Positions 52,101 through 64,000 of a DNA stretch of 64,000 nucleotides are shown one piece after another. Both the position numbers and the translations under genes were made by a program. Source of the stretch: Anoplolepis gracilipes (Eukaryota > Arthropoda > Insecta > Hymenoptera > Formicidae); assembly GCF_047496725.1 (NCBI RefSeq), contig NC_132981.1, positions 4,492,001 to 4,556,000 on the forward strand, read 5' to 3'. The notes beneath the pieces were generated by a model. It was not told the DNA's origin and made no database searches. It saw only the letters and a list, made by a program, of their open reading frames with translations. Each line of letters starts with the position of its first letter. Within the stretch, counting starts at the first letter, position 1.

Positions 52101-55100
52101 TGCCGCTTTCTTTCTCCACCTACGCTCACTCTTTTTGTTCGCTGCTTTCAAATAAATTATTTTTCATTCGCTGCATTCAATGCGGTATTACTCCGAATGC
52201 AAATGATGCGATGGCTGCCGTGTTCTTGCATTCTTGTACCGGATATAAAATTTTATTGTCAATTTAATTCCGTCGACAACCAGAAAGCATATATAAAACA
52301 AGGTTTGTAACGTCGCGTCGAAAAATGTCTCTATCGTTGCAACTTTTGATATCTTTTAGCGCCGTCTGATACACAAGTGCAGCAATAATTACAAATACGA
52401 ATACAAATTCTCAGGCACTTTTGCGACACAAAATTCTCACGAGAGCTTATCAATCGGGAATCGGGAATGAAGCTACTATTTTAAAAAGTTCATTTTTCGG
52501 TATTAAAGTGGTCGCGATCGTCGATCTCAGAACGTTTTTGCACTTCAGGATGACGTTCGTGACTCCCAGGCAGATTGCATTATTTTATTAGAATGAATTA
52601 TTCATGCGCGTCACTTACACGGTATGCATAAGTCGCACTCTTTCATCAATCCTTCTCCGACTTCCCAGCTTTTACTATACAAGAATTCTCGATTCGACTT
52701 CTTACTCTTTCGACGTTCGCCGAATGACGTGCAGCGGATCGCGGAACGCATCGTAAACTGTCGCGGTGTTAGGTAAGTTTCACCTGTACTGGCTTTCGGT
52801 GTATTCTCTCAACTCTTAGGTACATCTCGTATAATCAATAATGTCATTCCATAGCGTTATTAAATTCATAAAATCAACTGCAAAAATGTTCACGATAATC
52901 TTTCGTCTCTGCCTTCTTTTTTATCCGCCATGTGTGGTGTAAATGTTTTCTAGATTCATTCTTTTTATATTTTACAAAATTTTGTCTTTTAATAATGCAC
53001 ATTTTTGTCTTTCATGTATCTTTTATAAAACAAAAAATAATTATAATGAAAAAAAATAATAAAAGTATGTAATGCTAAATAATTCACATTTGGGCATTCT
53101 AACTGTCAACGAGAAATTCTTTCCTATTTTTTTCGGTCACCGCTCTCTCGCTTCCCGTCCGCGAGACTCGTCTTCCTGCTGAACCCGATTCCGAAGGGAG
53201 GGGTGCCGATCCCACGATGCGCGAGGTCCTACCTATCGTGCCGACGCGACGTGCTGCCGAGAAGAACGTGTCATCCGTCAATGTCAATCCGATGCGGCAG
53301 TGGACGCAAAACGAAGCGACGATGCGATTTGAATGCGAACCGACGCATTCCGAAAAGTTGTCGTTCGCGCGATTCTTTTTTCCACGCGGCGGAATTGGAC
53401 GCGCGCGTTTTTGCCGCTTCGCGTGAAACAAAATAATTGAGCGGAGGAATGCAGGGCTTAGTAAGATCTCCATATCCTAGACGAGTTATTTCGCGAGTGA
53501 CAGGACGGATCGTGACGAAAAAGGCGATGCCTTGCGCGTAATCAGGACTTTTACTTTTTTTAGAATTAGAGGCTATTTGGACGCCTTAGGCGCGACTAGT
53601 TTACACATCTTATACGGCTCTTTTGGCCGATAATTCAATTATTTCATCGACAATGAAATTACGCGCGAGATAATAGTTACCCACTTCCTAAGTATACATA
53701 TATTACGCATGTTGAAATGCTGTCTATTGTATACATATACCAGACTATATATACGGGTCATAAAATGTAGATTGCTATTTGTAACGTATATTATACGGGC
53801 GATTAAAGGTAGATATATATCTTATGGAATACAATGCTGAGTTTAGTACTAATGAAGTTCAAATTACTTTTATCTATGTGCGAGTGTTTACCACTTGTGT
53901 TCGCTCAAGTGGAATATATCCAATTTACCGGCATCTTTTATCTGTGAAAACGGAAAAAGGCAAACATTCCGATGGAATCTCGCGTAATCTCTCTCGCGAG
54001 CGGACGAGGTTCACAAAGCGAGATTCGCGACGCGATCCTTTCTACATCGAGGAAGATCGCCAAGACAAATGTCGTACGCGAAATGCCGGACGTTAAAGGG
54101 AGACGATGTAAACGGACGCTATTACCGGAACAGCTCGGCATTCCGCACGGGAATGCGGTACCCTTCCTCGTTCCCGCCCTTTCGCCCTTTTTCCACGGCG
54201 GCCGTTTCGTGTCCTGGAAGCACGATCGCGCCGTTCACGGAAATTCCAACGTTTGCATATCAAGGTACCGCCACCATTTAGTCGGCTGTTACCTTCGGGC
54301 CCGCAATCTGTTCCCGAGATTTTTTAATTCTACTCTCGCCCTCCTGGATGCATCCCCCGGAATAGTTGCACGTCAACATTTAATCGTTCAAAATGCAATC
54401 CGTATCTTCAAATTATTACGCCGAATCGCCGTTCGATCTATATGTCAACGTGTCAGCGATATGAATCGAAAGTCTCGCTTGTGTGCGCGCGCGACGTTAT
54501 ATAAGTATAATAAGATGTTATATCTCTTTACTTATATAATATTACACAGATAATTAGAAAATGTTTTTTTCCGATGGCAAAAAGCGATAGATTAAAATTT
54601 ATTCTTTACAAATGTCAGTTATTTTGATTTACATGATAATCATTATAGCACTATGGCATATCTTTCAAGCATAAAGTGTTTATTACTGCGCCAGCATGAT
54701 TATTAAGTTTTAATTTCATTACTATGTTATTAAGAACAATGACAACCGCGCGGAGATAAATAAGCGCAATACGTCATTGTAAGTGAAAGTAAACACATGG
54801 CTGCCTGCGGTGGCGCCGTTCGAAAATAAAAGAAAATAACGCGATAATAGTCGCTGTGAACGTGCACAGCCACTTGTAGTACTCCTTTGATCGCTCGTTA
54901 ACCGGGAATTACTCTAATTACAAGACCAGGAAAAAAACAGATACATAATGCATGCAGCTAGAGGTAACTAACAACCGCGGCAATTTAAGAAGCGAAAAGC
55001 AGGGAAAAAAATATATATATATACGCTGCACATATACACTGTGAAAAACAAGCAAACACATAAAATTATTTAATTATACAGTTAAGTTTGGGTTAAAATT

Positions 55101-55698
55101 TATAGTCAGTCAAAATCAGATAAACATTTTTTAAGTGAGTCATGATCAACCTATCTTCTTTTTGTACTATAATCAATTATTTCTGTGAGAATATTTTGCT
55201 GATTAAATCAACAAATTAAATATAAGATTAAATCATTATAGGCAATTACAATTTTTATTAATCATTAATATATAATTTAAATTTTTATACTAACAAAACG
55301 GATTGATGGAAGCTAGCAAGTAAGAGATGGACGATATGAGAAGAACAATTTGCTCGCGCTGCAACTCGGCAAATACATGTTTTTACCTTTTCTTCGACAG
55401 TCGACTGTGATGGAAGTCGCGGCTTTCGCGCGTTTAACGTCGAAACGATCGCGATTGGACGACGATCGGCTTGTCTTGAGAAACGTGCGATCGTTCGTTA
55501 ACGAGCGAGAATACGATAGAGAAATCAGGTCCAATAACGACTGCTAAATGAGCCCGAGATAGTAGCTGTCAACACATTTTTCTTTCTCTTTTTTTTTTTT
55601 TAATATTTATTTTATATTGTTCAAATTATTACATCCAGAAATAGGAAGCAGAATTTTATTCATTTAAGTATTTTAAAAAGCTTTGTGTTAGCAAAATA

Positions 55699-55702
<4 letters not shown>

Positions 55703-55749
<47 letters not shown>
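55703..55749. repeat. (TA)n microsatellite
   Basis: About 47 bp of TA repeat. Confidence 0.95.
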
Positions 55750-55753
<4 letters not shown>

Positions 55754-57507
55754 TTAATATTTAGCATTTTTTTAAACCAATTAAATTTTTTTATAATCTC
55801 ATATTTAAAATAGTTTAATTTAAATTGGACAAAAGATTATATTGCGCTTTAAAAATCTATGAAAGAATTATTATACGCATATATAATATTTTGGTTTTAA
55901 TGATTGATATAATAATCTGAAAGAATCTCAAACCAGTTCTAAAGTTCACAAAGATGTGGCTGAAATCCGGAAGACGGTCGGTGTATCGCCGGTTTGCTCG
56001 GATCGCTGCTAACGAGCCGGAACACGCGTGTTTCTTGTACGCGCGATCGTGTCGGCAGAATCGTCGTCGACGACGACGACGACGGCTTTCGTCGCGGCAG
56101 ATCGCGCGATTAAGACTCGCCGCTCGTCCAATTTGCTGCATTTTAGGTCGCCGCAACCGCATACGGCACGAGCGAGTATATCGCATACGGAATGTTTGTT
56201 TCCGATCGCTAAGCGACTTAGCTGACCGGCGTGATTTATCTCACGCCTTGTTCGAGAAACGAAAGTGCGTAACGAAAGCGACGATTCTCTCCGTGTCTCG
56301 TCCTGACAATTGTACGATCGTACAAACTACAGTCGCCTACGCACGATTCTATCGTTTCTCTTTATTTAGTTACTGCCGACGTTTAAAGACTAACAATAAG
56401 TTAACACTAAGAAGAAAATCGTTTTCGACCTCTCAATGTTGTTAAATTACGAAAGTGTCTCGCACACATGTCGATACTATTTTTCATTGAAATGTGATTT
56501 ACGACTAGAAAAGCAACTTAGAAAGCAAGATTTAAACGCGAAAATATGCAAGATTTTACATTCTTCAGTTGATTTCTTGATGACGTGAAATGTTACAGCA
56601 TTAATTTTCTAGATCATCGAATTTATCAATATGACATTTATAACACGCGAAACAATTTGTCTTCTCTACGAAGTATATCTCGGGAAAAAAAAAATGCGAA
56701 AAGCGTTAAAAGACTTGTGTGTGTGATCTCGTTAAGATTATTCACTTCAAATTCTTCGAGTCGATCAAGCAAGTTTCCGCGCGACGGAGCGTGATGAAGC
56801 GATTTGCTGAATCGCCGTAAAGAGACAGGATCTTTACTTGATCAAGTAACTACGTAGTGGAGGAGAAGGAGAGCACAAGAGGTGCATTAGTAATGGCTGT
56901 TAACGCCGACACCATAGAAATGGGCGCAAGAAATCTCATTGACTCGCGTAAAACTATCGCACCAAGGGATTACAAACTCGGGTCTCGTTTTTATTCACTC
57001 GGGCGCGAATTCGATCTCTTTATCGGTATTTTCCTCGAAATCGGCCGATATGGAAGGTGCGTGTGCGTTGCATAAGGACCGAAACCACTGCTAATGATTG
57101 TGAGCAGCCTGCCAAGGCTGGAAAGAAACGCCGTATAAATTACATCCTATGTTCTCTCAGATTCCCAGTTTAGAGCGATTGCACGCTGGACGCGAGTATG
57201 TGCGTAAATGCGTAAGCATTCAGTTTCTACTTGTTTTATGGCAACCAGCAGAATAATGAGCAATTGGGTCTTTGGTTTTAACCGCAAGATCGCGCGAGTA
57301 ATTTGATAATATCGATAAATATTTTGAATCAGGTAATTCAAAAGAGAAAATGAATAATCGAAAATTTCTGTTTAATAATACGTTAATTCATATTTTATTA
57401 CATATATTTATAGTTATGAATTCATTTTTTAAGTCTATAATTTGCGCAACATATTCTCCCGTTTAATTCAAAATAATACACTCCCCACTATTGGATTTTG
57501 AGATACA

Positions 57508-58033
57508 TTTCAGGGTTTACTCTCTGAAAAACCGTGGAAACCCTGGAATTCTCAGGAATTTTTTTGGAACTCAAGGAGTTTTTAAAAAAAATTCTTTCTT
57601 TAATAATTTTATTCTTATAAGCCGCCAGTAATCCAAGTGAATTACATATGTGTGTTTAAAATATAAATATATGTACTTTTATTTTTATATATTTAATGCC
57701 TTAATAAAATAATGAACGTGCAAAGAGAGTACATATTTTTTTCTCATTTTTAATTTGGTAAAAAAATTAAAATATTATGCAAATGAAAAATGTTTATTAT
57801 AAAAATCATTTAGTTTATTTTCAATATTTACATTTACAAATCTAGCATTTGAAACTTAAGCGATTCTGTATTTTTCCTTCTGAATGAAGAACAATACAAT
57901 ATACAATAAAAACCTCACTTTAGAAAGCTGCAGTAAAAAATCTTAAAAATATTCTCTTTTTAGCTGGAATTTTGAACAAAAATTGTTGGAAAATTCAGGA
58001 ATTTTTTTACAAGATTTGAGTGGACGCCCTGCA
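57508..58033. mobile_element. Dispersed repeat, copy 2
   Basis: The left end (CAGGGTTTACTCTC, near 57511) and right end (GAGTGGACGCCCTGCA, ending 58033) are short imperfect inverted repeats. The left segment (TCTGAAAAACCGTGGAAACC) and right segment (TTTTGAACAAAAATTGTTGG) match copy 1 at 24196-24665. Inside, GGAATTCTCAGGAATTTTTT and a similar sequence near the right end recur in direct orientation. No reading frame. Probably a non-autonomous DNA element. Confidence 0.6.
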
Positions 58034-61000
58034 TTTTTACACAAGGCATTCTCTCTCTGATATATTGATATCATTAATAAATCATTACGGATCGCGAGAG
58101 AAACAGAGACTGTCCAAATTCATCGCGCGTTTCTCTCCCCGGGATCGCAAATGATCGGCATCACAAACGCACGAACGAGTGCGAAGAGCGACGCGAAGAC
58201 GGAGGATAGAGAGAAACGAGGAGGGTTTGCATTACGGTGCAAAAAGACCGGACCTGTGCGACGGCTGATGATAACATCAGTCTCTCCTGTCTCCGCGCGT
58301 TCGTAGGATCCCGAAGAGACGAAGGGGGGCAACTTTGTTCCCCTTCGCCTCCCCCCCTCCCGTCCCCATCCCCGTGTCGCTCTTCATGTAATTTGTATCG
58401 AAACATCGCGGCAAACGGAGAAGCTGTCGGCGCTGGCCAAAGACCGATTGCGATTCGATGTAGGCAGGAACGCGATGAAACGCTGAAGAAATCCGGTCCG
58501 CGATCCGGAGGAGCGAGAGAAGGAAGTCCACCGGGATCTCTTCTCGGTGGAATCTGCAGAAAGACGGAAGAGAGGAGTGCGCGACGAGCTCCCCTCTTTT
58601 GTTCTACCGCGGGCCTGTTTGTCGCTAAACGAATGATACAGAATCCCTACATCGTTAAAGTTAACAGAAACGCAAGGATATCTGAAAACGGTCAAGTTAT
58701 TACAAGTATACCTTGTGTTCGAGAAAGTGAAGCAATCGTGTATTGTTCACTTTATTCGAAAGAAAACTAGTTTATGTTCAAATAAAGACGACGGATCTCA
58801 GATACTTATGAAACTTAGAGTTTGTTTCAACATATCTATTTACTTAAGAGTTGTTTGCTTTACATGTCTGTCAAGCTCCGAGTTTACTTCAACATATTGT
58901 TCTAAAACCTTCAAATTATTTGCTATATCACTTTAAAATAAGTCTTGAAAGTAACAATTATATGTTTCTCAACTCTTTAATTATGTATGTTGGAAGAATC
59001 TGGTAGCCGCAGAAAATTTTCGACACATTATTTTAATTCCGCATAATTTTTCTGCATATAAAAGATGCGTTTTACGCTCGTCCGAGAGGCTCAAAGAGAG
59101 GTAATTGTCCTTTTGTCTCGTCGAGGATTTTTGAGGCCCTTCTCCGGACAAACAGCGCGCGGCTCGTTCTCCCTTTCAATCTTCCGTCTTTCCCTCCAAC
59201 GTAAGGACGCGTGCAGGGGGAGGAAGGGGAGAGGAGAGGATGGGGTTACGGGGAGGAAGGACCAGAAAGTGCAGGTGATTTTTATTTGCTCCTGAACGGC
59301 GAGCTGGCTTTTTTTGCCGAGTTCCAGGCCTGCTAACAAGCGCTCTTTTGCTCCTCGCGAATTGTGATGCCGCTGACACTTTAGTGATGTTTCTGCCTCT
59401 ACCGTAGGGCCCCTTCTCTCGCTGCTTTCCCCCTTAGGCTCTGACCATATTCGGCGTTGGGCTTGTGATGTAAAATTCGTCGGAAGATCTACTCGCGAAT
59501 ATCAAACCGCGATACTCGTTTAAAGCCGAAAGTTACACCGAGATTCCAGTCAAAGTCGGAGAATGAAACGTTTATCCGAATAAATGACGATTTGTTTCGT
59601 AGATTTTATTTCAATAATAAATATTTTACGAAATTAACAAAAAGAAGGGAGCTTTCGAGGAACGTCAGAAATTATGGCATAAATTTAGGAATAAATTTTC
59701 GCACAAATAAGAACTGAAAATCTGATCTTTTTTATATATACATCATGTATGTATATCGAAAAAAAATTGAGAAACATGTATTATATATTATATTTTTTCC
59801 TTATATAATTTAACATTTAATATGAAACGCTTTCGGCGTCGGAAAAACGCGTGGACTCCAAATTATGCGACTTGTTCTCGCTCGTCATCGCGCCTAAAGT
59901 CTCGTCAAGCGTTATTCTTTATGACACCTTTAAGATTCCATGCCACAAGCTACCACGACAAAACATTGTAAACTGGAGAGAGATTGATACATTTTTAATG
60001 CAGATGCGCGTCGACGGAGATTCAGCGGGACAGAAGAGAAAGAGCGAAATCTCGCGAATTCCACGCGACGCGAGGTAAAAGGTAGAAAAAGGAAAGGGCG
60101 TTTCGCGAAGCCGAAACTCTCGGATTCGATGCGCGAAAGCCTCTTGATTCATGTCGGATTCCTTCAAGCTGCCATTTTTTGCGGCCGCAGGAACGTGTTG
60201 AGAATCGTCGTCGATTGCGCCAATGAAACAGTGTCAGAGAAAATACACGATTGTTAAATAGAAACATGAAATTATTCGCGTGAAAACTGAAAAAGTTATT
60301 TAAAAATTTATAATGTATATTCTCTCTCTCTCTCTCTCTCTCTCTTTCTCATCCAGAGTAAATTATAGCGTTTATTTTTCCTACTAAAAAACATATCGAT
60401 AAAAATAATATAATATCAGAGAATCAAATAATAAAATATTTAAGATATTATTTATACACACACACACATACATAAAAGTATATTTTACATAATTGTATGT
60501 TTAATAGTATTTGTAAATATTGCGAAAGATATTCATACAAACATGAATGCGACCAAACTCCTCTCAATGAACAGGAAAGAAAAAAACTGAGTAGGTTGTA
60601 ATTCTAGTAGTTTATGCAAATATCGCTTAGATCACGTTTGCAATATGCAGTTTACGTGATATAATGATGGCGGCGAGAAAAAGGTGAGAGGAGGACGAGG
60701 TGAGACGAGCTACAGGGGGAGCAAGAAAGAGGGCAACAAGTCAATTAAGAGACTCTCGGACGAGTGCGTTGGCCTAATCATCATCGAAGGAAGAGAGCGG
60801 GTACCGCCTAAATTACGAGCAGCCAATTATATTGCGTTTAAAATTAATTACTAGATCGCCCGAAGATAAATCGATGCCCTGACGAGGAGGCCAGTGACGA
60901 GGGGACGAGAAAGAGATTCCGTTTGTGCTTCCCCTTCCACTTCTCCGTCGTTCTTGAAATAAAAAGGAATACCAGCGAGACCTCCGGCGTTTCTTTTTTC

Positions 61001-64000
61001 ATACTTATCAACCGAATCTGCTTTGAACGGCAATTATTACCTTCTCAAATTAATCACGCGTCGCTTTGACACAATGGCGTCCTAACGTCTGCATCCCGGC
61101 GAGACGATTTCATGCTGATGATAACAGATTCTCTCTTCGTATATTCACCCGGTCCGTCTCGCGCTCTTATCGATAAGCCAGCATCGACGAGTCATGCATC
61201 GCGTGTCTTCCCTGTACCATCGGACAAAAATCTCGCCAGGTATTTGATTCTTTAGAAATTATCATTATTACAATCTTATTTAAAAATAAAATTTTTTACA
61301 AAAAAATATTTTATTTTTTAATTTTCTTAAATGTTAAATTTTATTATTTTATAATGGCACAAGATGTATTTAGCGCAATGATTACTTTGTAATGATTACT
61401 TGGTGTCATCTTTTTTTATACTGTTTTTTTTTTTTTTAATTATAATATATCATGATTCTTTTCTAACTTTTTGTTAATGTTAATGTAATAAGCTCTAATC
61501 GCGCTTAAATCGACTAATCGGTAAAGTACGATCGAGAAACGCGAAATAGATGATTAATATAAGAACGGCAGTAAAATATCAGGCGCGTTAATGGCCAGAG
61601 CGATTAACTGCGCTATTACGGCTCGCTGTAATTGCTCTCGTCGATCAAGCGCGATCGAGAAATCCGGTTCCCGTCGATCGTCAAATCAGCGATCGCGCCA
61701 TTGGCGCGACTATGAAGGGGACTATTGCTATTATGAGAGCCCATTAAAACGATTTGGCCGGGTAACAATGGCAGCCATTCGTATTCCGCGACGTGCACTA
61801 TCCTCTCCGGCTGCATGACCGCTATGTGAAACCGATCGTGAATCGGGTTTATTGCCGATTAACGGTTACTTGCTCGATCGTTGCACGTGTACGTATCCAA
61901 TGAGACACGATTCCGTATCTTAATATCGACTTCTCGTGCAACTAATCTGATCTAGATCGATTGCGCATTACATTTCACGCAGCCGTTATTATTATTACAA
62001 AAACATTGTGTGTATGTGTGTAAAATAATACAACCGTAGCAAACTTGTACAATATTCAATACATTGATTTTCCGAAATTTAATTATAAATTAGTTAATCG
62101 TTAGTTTATCTTTATCATACAAAAGCAAAGAGATGTTATATTTATTATATATATGTATTTTTGAGAATCTCTCTTTTGACATCTAAATATAAATGATACA
62201 CGTGTGATGTAAGCTGTACACGCTACTCAATCGAGTCACACTCGTTCAGGAATTACAATGTTTAATGCTCGACTAATCCCAATTTATTCATACATAACAC
62301 GACCGAGCCACGGTGATTTATTCGCTGTTAATGCCAAAATATTTAGAGGTCGTGCGTACGCGCTAACTAATTCCCGACCGGTTCAATTAGCCGAGGTGCC
62401 ACGGATGCCGACGCATTCGTATCCCAGCTGGTCTAAACCGGTTTAGAATCGCCTCCGAGACGAGTTAATACAATGAAATCAATGCGAAGTTAATCGTCTT
62501 TGCGTCGCTTGATTCTTCGTCGATAACGAGTATCGGTCCGCGCGCTCTCTGTTAACATTTCATCTTTGATTAAATCTTTAATTTTTAAACGGACGTTAAT
62601 ATTCTTTTTAATTTTATTATTGAATAATAATTATCAAAATTTATTGAAAAATCATCGATGCTAGAAAATCTCTATATAATACTTATAAATTATTATCGAA
62701 AGAAAAATAAATAAATAAAGATTCCCAAAAATCTTGAAAAAAATTTCTTTTTTATTCAGAGTTGCAAATTTCTCTCTTGATTAATTTCTACTATTATAGG
62801 ATAGAATAGGCTTTCTTGATACTTTTTTTTCATTTGCAAATATCCCGTTTCATACTTTCTTTATAAACTTAAGTCTAAGATAATTTTTTAATTTTAATAA
62901 AATTGTCTTTGATCCTAATTTAATTACATAAAATGAAAATTAATGGCTTGATGTGTAACGGTCGTATTTATACAAGATTAATATTGGAATTATTCGTCGC
63001 AACCTCTCGTTATTGTCTCTGCGGGTTTGCCTACTGGGGCGATTGATTTACGACGGTTTACGACGCGTCCAAGGATAGACACCCGTTTCGTGGCATGTTC
63101 TGACGTGACGAGAATGACCCTCGTTAACGATCGATCATCGTTTTACAGCAGTAACCACAAAGACGGTTGAATGCGTGCTTAGTCGTCAAGATAGTCTTGC
63201 ATTATTAAGGCTGAGTTGAAAAGACAGGTAATAGACACGTAATTTCATGATAATCTCAGGACACCTTCGAAAACATGTGCGATTTACAAGTTTTAAAAAG
63301 AAATATTATTTTCGGAGAAAAACTTTAAAAGTATTATCGACAGTTTTAATTATGTAATACAAAAGAGAAAATGTCAATTACGCGTTCGTATTAATTGAAC
63401 TTGTAAAAATCATAAGTGGGAGTTAAAATCGCTCAAGTTGCATGACATTAATCACCTTCGATCTTAAGAATTGATAACCATAAGCATAGTCTGCTATTTC
63501 GGCAACTACCATTTCGTCAAAATGAAATGATTTCATATTTAATCTTTCTCGCATCGGCATATTTGAGAAGCTTAATATACGTCACGATAAAGGTCACGCA
63601 CATCAAACTAAATTAACCTTCTTAATGAAGTTGAACAACAAAATAGAAGTGAGATGTTAACGATATGCCAGGAGTTTATGAGCAATGATTGATGTACTAA
63701 ATTGGGAATGTACTCTTCATTTATTAGATCAAGGCATTAAATAATCAAATATTTGTTAGCAGTAGAAAACTATTCAGTTAGATAATTAACATTTACATCA
63801 TCCCTGTTAGATCTCGCGCGAAAAAACTTATATAATTTTTATTAAATTTCTTACATATATATAATATATATAAAACTGTCTTGTTATTATAAAACAGAAA
63901 AATATATTGATAGATATTTCCAAAATATATGTTATCGTTGGCCATCTCTTGTTGTGATTTTTTTACAAAGTTGATTATGTCGTAAAAACTAATTAATATT
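58034..64000. other. Non-coding stretch to the window end
   Basis: No gene recognised. CpG-rich islands at about 58100-58620, 59060-59520, 60650-61240, 61500-61970 and 62230-62560 alternate with AT-rich spacers. A (CT)n tract lies at 60321-60349. Frames such as 58237-58770 are open on both strands at once and show no domain. Confidence 0.5.

Larger units (their letters stand above)
44169..57507. other. Long non-coding stretch, CpG-rich islands and AT-rich spacers
   Basis: No gene recognised. GC- and CpG-rich islands lie at about 44540-45010, 45880-46480, 46860-47390, 49540-49890, 50130-50660, 50880-51340, 53100-53480, 53970-54520 and 55950-56340. The island at 46860-47390 has several TAATTA/ATTAAT cores among GGCCA and CGATCG motifs and looks like a regulatory segment. 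(TA)n tracts lie at 49054-49094 and 55703-55749. A short palindrome, ACATGCGCTTTAGCGCATGT, is at about 48957-48976. Open frames inside the islands are open in several frames at once and carry no known domain. Confidence 0.5.

Noticed and set aside
53972..54553. 193-codon frame
   Set aside because: No domain, several competing frames, and it runs on into low-complexity AT-rich sequence.
58237..58770. 177-codon frame
   Set aside because: Arg/Ser/Pro-rich composition from CpG-rich DNA with open frames on the opposite strand; no family recognised.
1..64000. CRISPR arrays, bacterial operons, rRNA genes, viral genes
   Set aside because: None seen; the window is eukaryotic nuclear DNA with spliced genes.

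Overview
This is nuclear DNA from an insect, most likely a hymenopteran and possibly an ant. The genes are split by short GT-AG introns, the AT-rich spacers are full of long (TA)n, (GT)n and (GA/CT)n tracts, and GC- and CpG-rich islands alternate with AT-rich stretches. The species call is an inference from genome style and protein similarity, not from a diagnostic marker.

The first 14 kb hold four conserved housekeeping genes, all of which can be rebuilt exon by exon with intact reading frames. They are a p38 MAP kinase (minus strand, 689-4465), the tail-anchored-protein ATPase ASNA1/Get3 (plus, 5277-7311), mitochondrial glycine C-acetyltransferase GCAT/KBL (minus, 7662-9578) and the ER membrane protein nicalin/NCLN (minus, 11595-13989). 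p38 and ASNA1 are head to head across about 0.8 kb. ASNA1 and GCAT are tail to tail across 350 bp. GCAT and NCLN lie in tandem, 2 kb apart. They act in unrelated processes (stress signalling, ER protein insertion, threonine/glycine metabolism, ER translocon function), and nothing suggests an operon, although ASNA1 and NCLN both serve membrane-protein biogenesis at the ER.

The most interesting find is an extra 80-nt exon in p38 at 1526-1605. It has the same length, phase and motif layout as the regular exon at 2173-2252. The two look like a mutually exclusive pair at the same kinase position where vertebrate MAPK14 has its own alternative exon pair. Using both exons, or neither, would break the frame.

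From 14 kb to 64 kb I find no gene I can identify. One open reading frame near 15.06-15.62 kb, preceded by a splice-like 5' region, is a weak candidate. The rest is intergenic or intronic sequence: microsatellites, GC-rich islands with homeodomain-like TAATTA cores, and degenerate repeats. I can align inverted or repeated arms by eye for a MITE at 18.76-19.15 kb, a large fold-back at 20.1-20.7 kb, a dispersed element with copies at 24.2-24.7 and 57.5-58.0 kb, an inverted repeat at 24.1-24.6 kb, a fold-back at 37.57-37.88 kb, and a near-perfect 43-bp-stem hairpin at 39722-39812 that could be a small-RNA precursor. A possible remnant of a mariner-type element lies near 44.0-44.17 kb.
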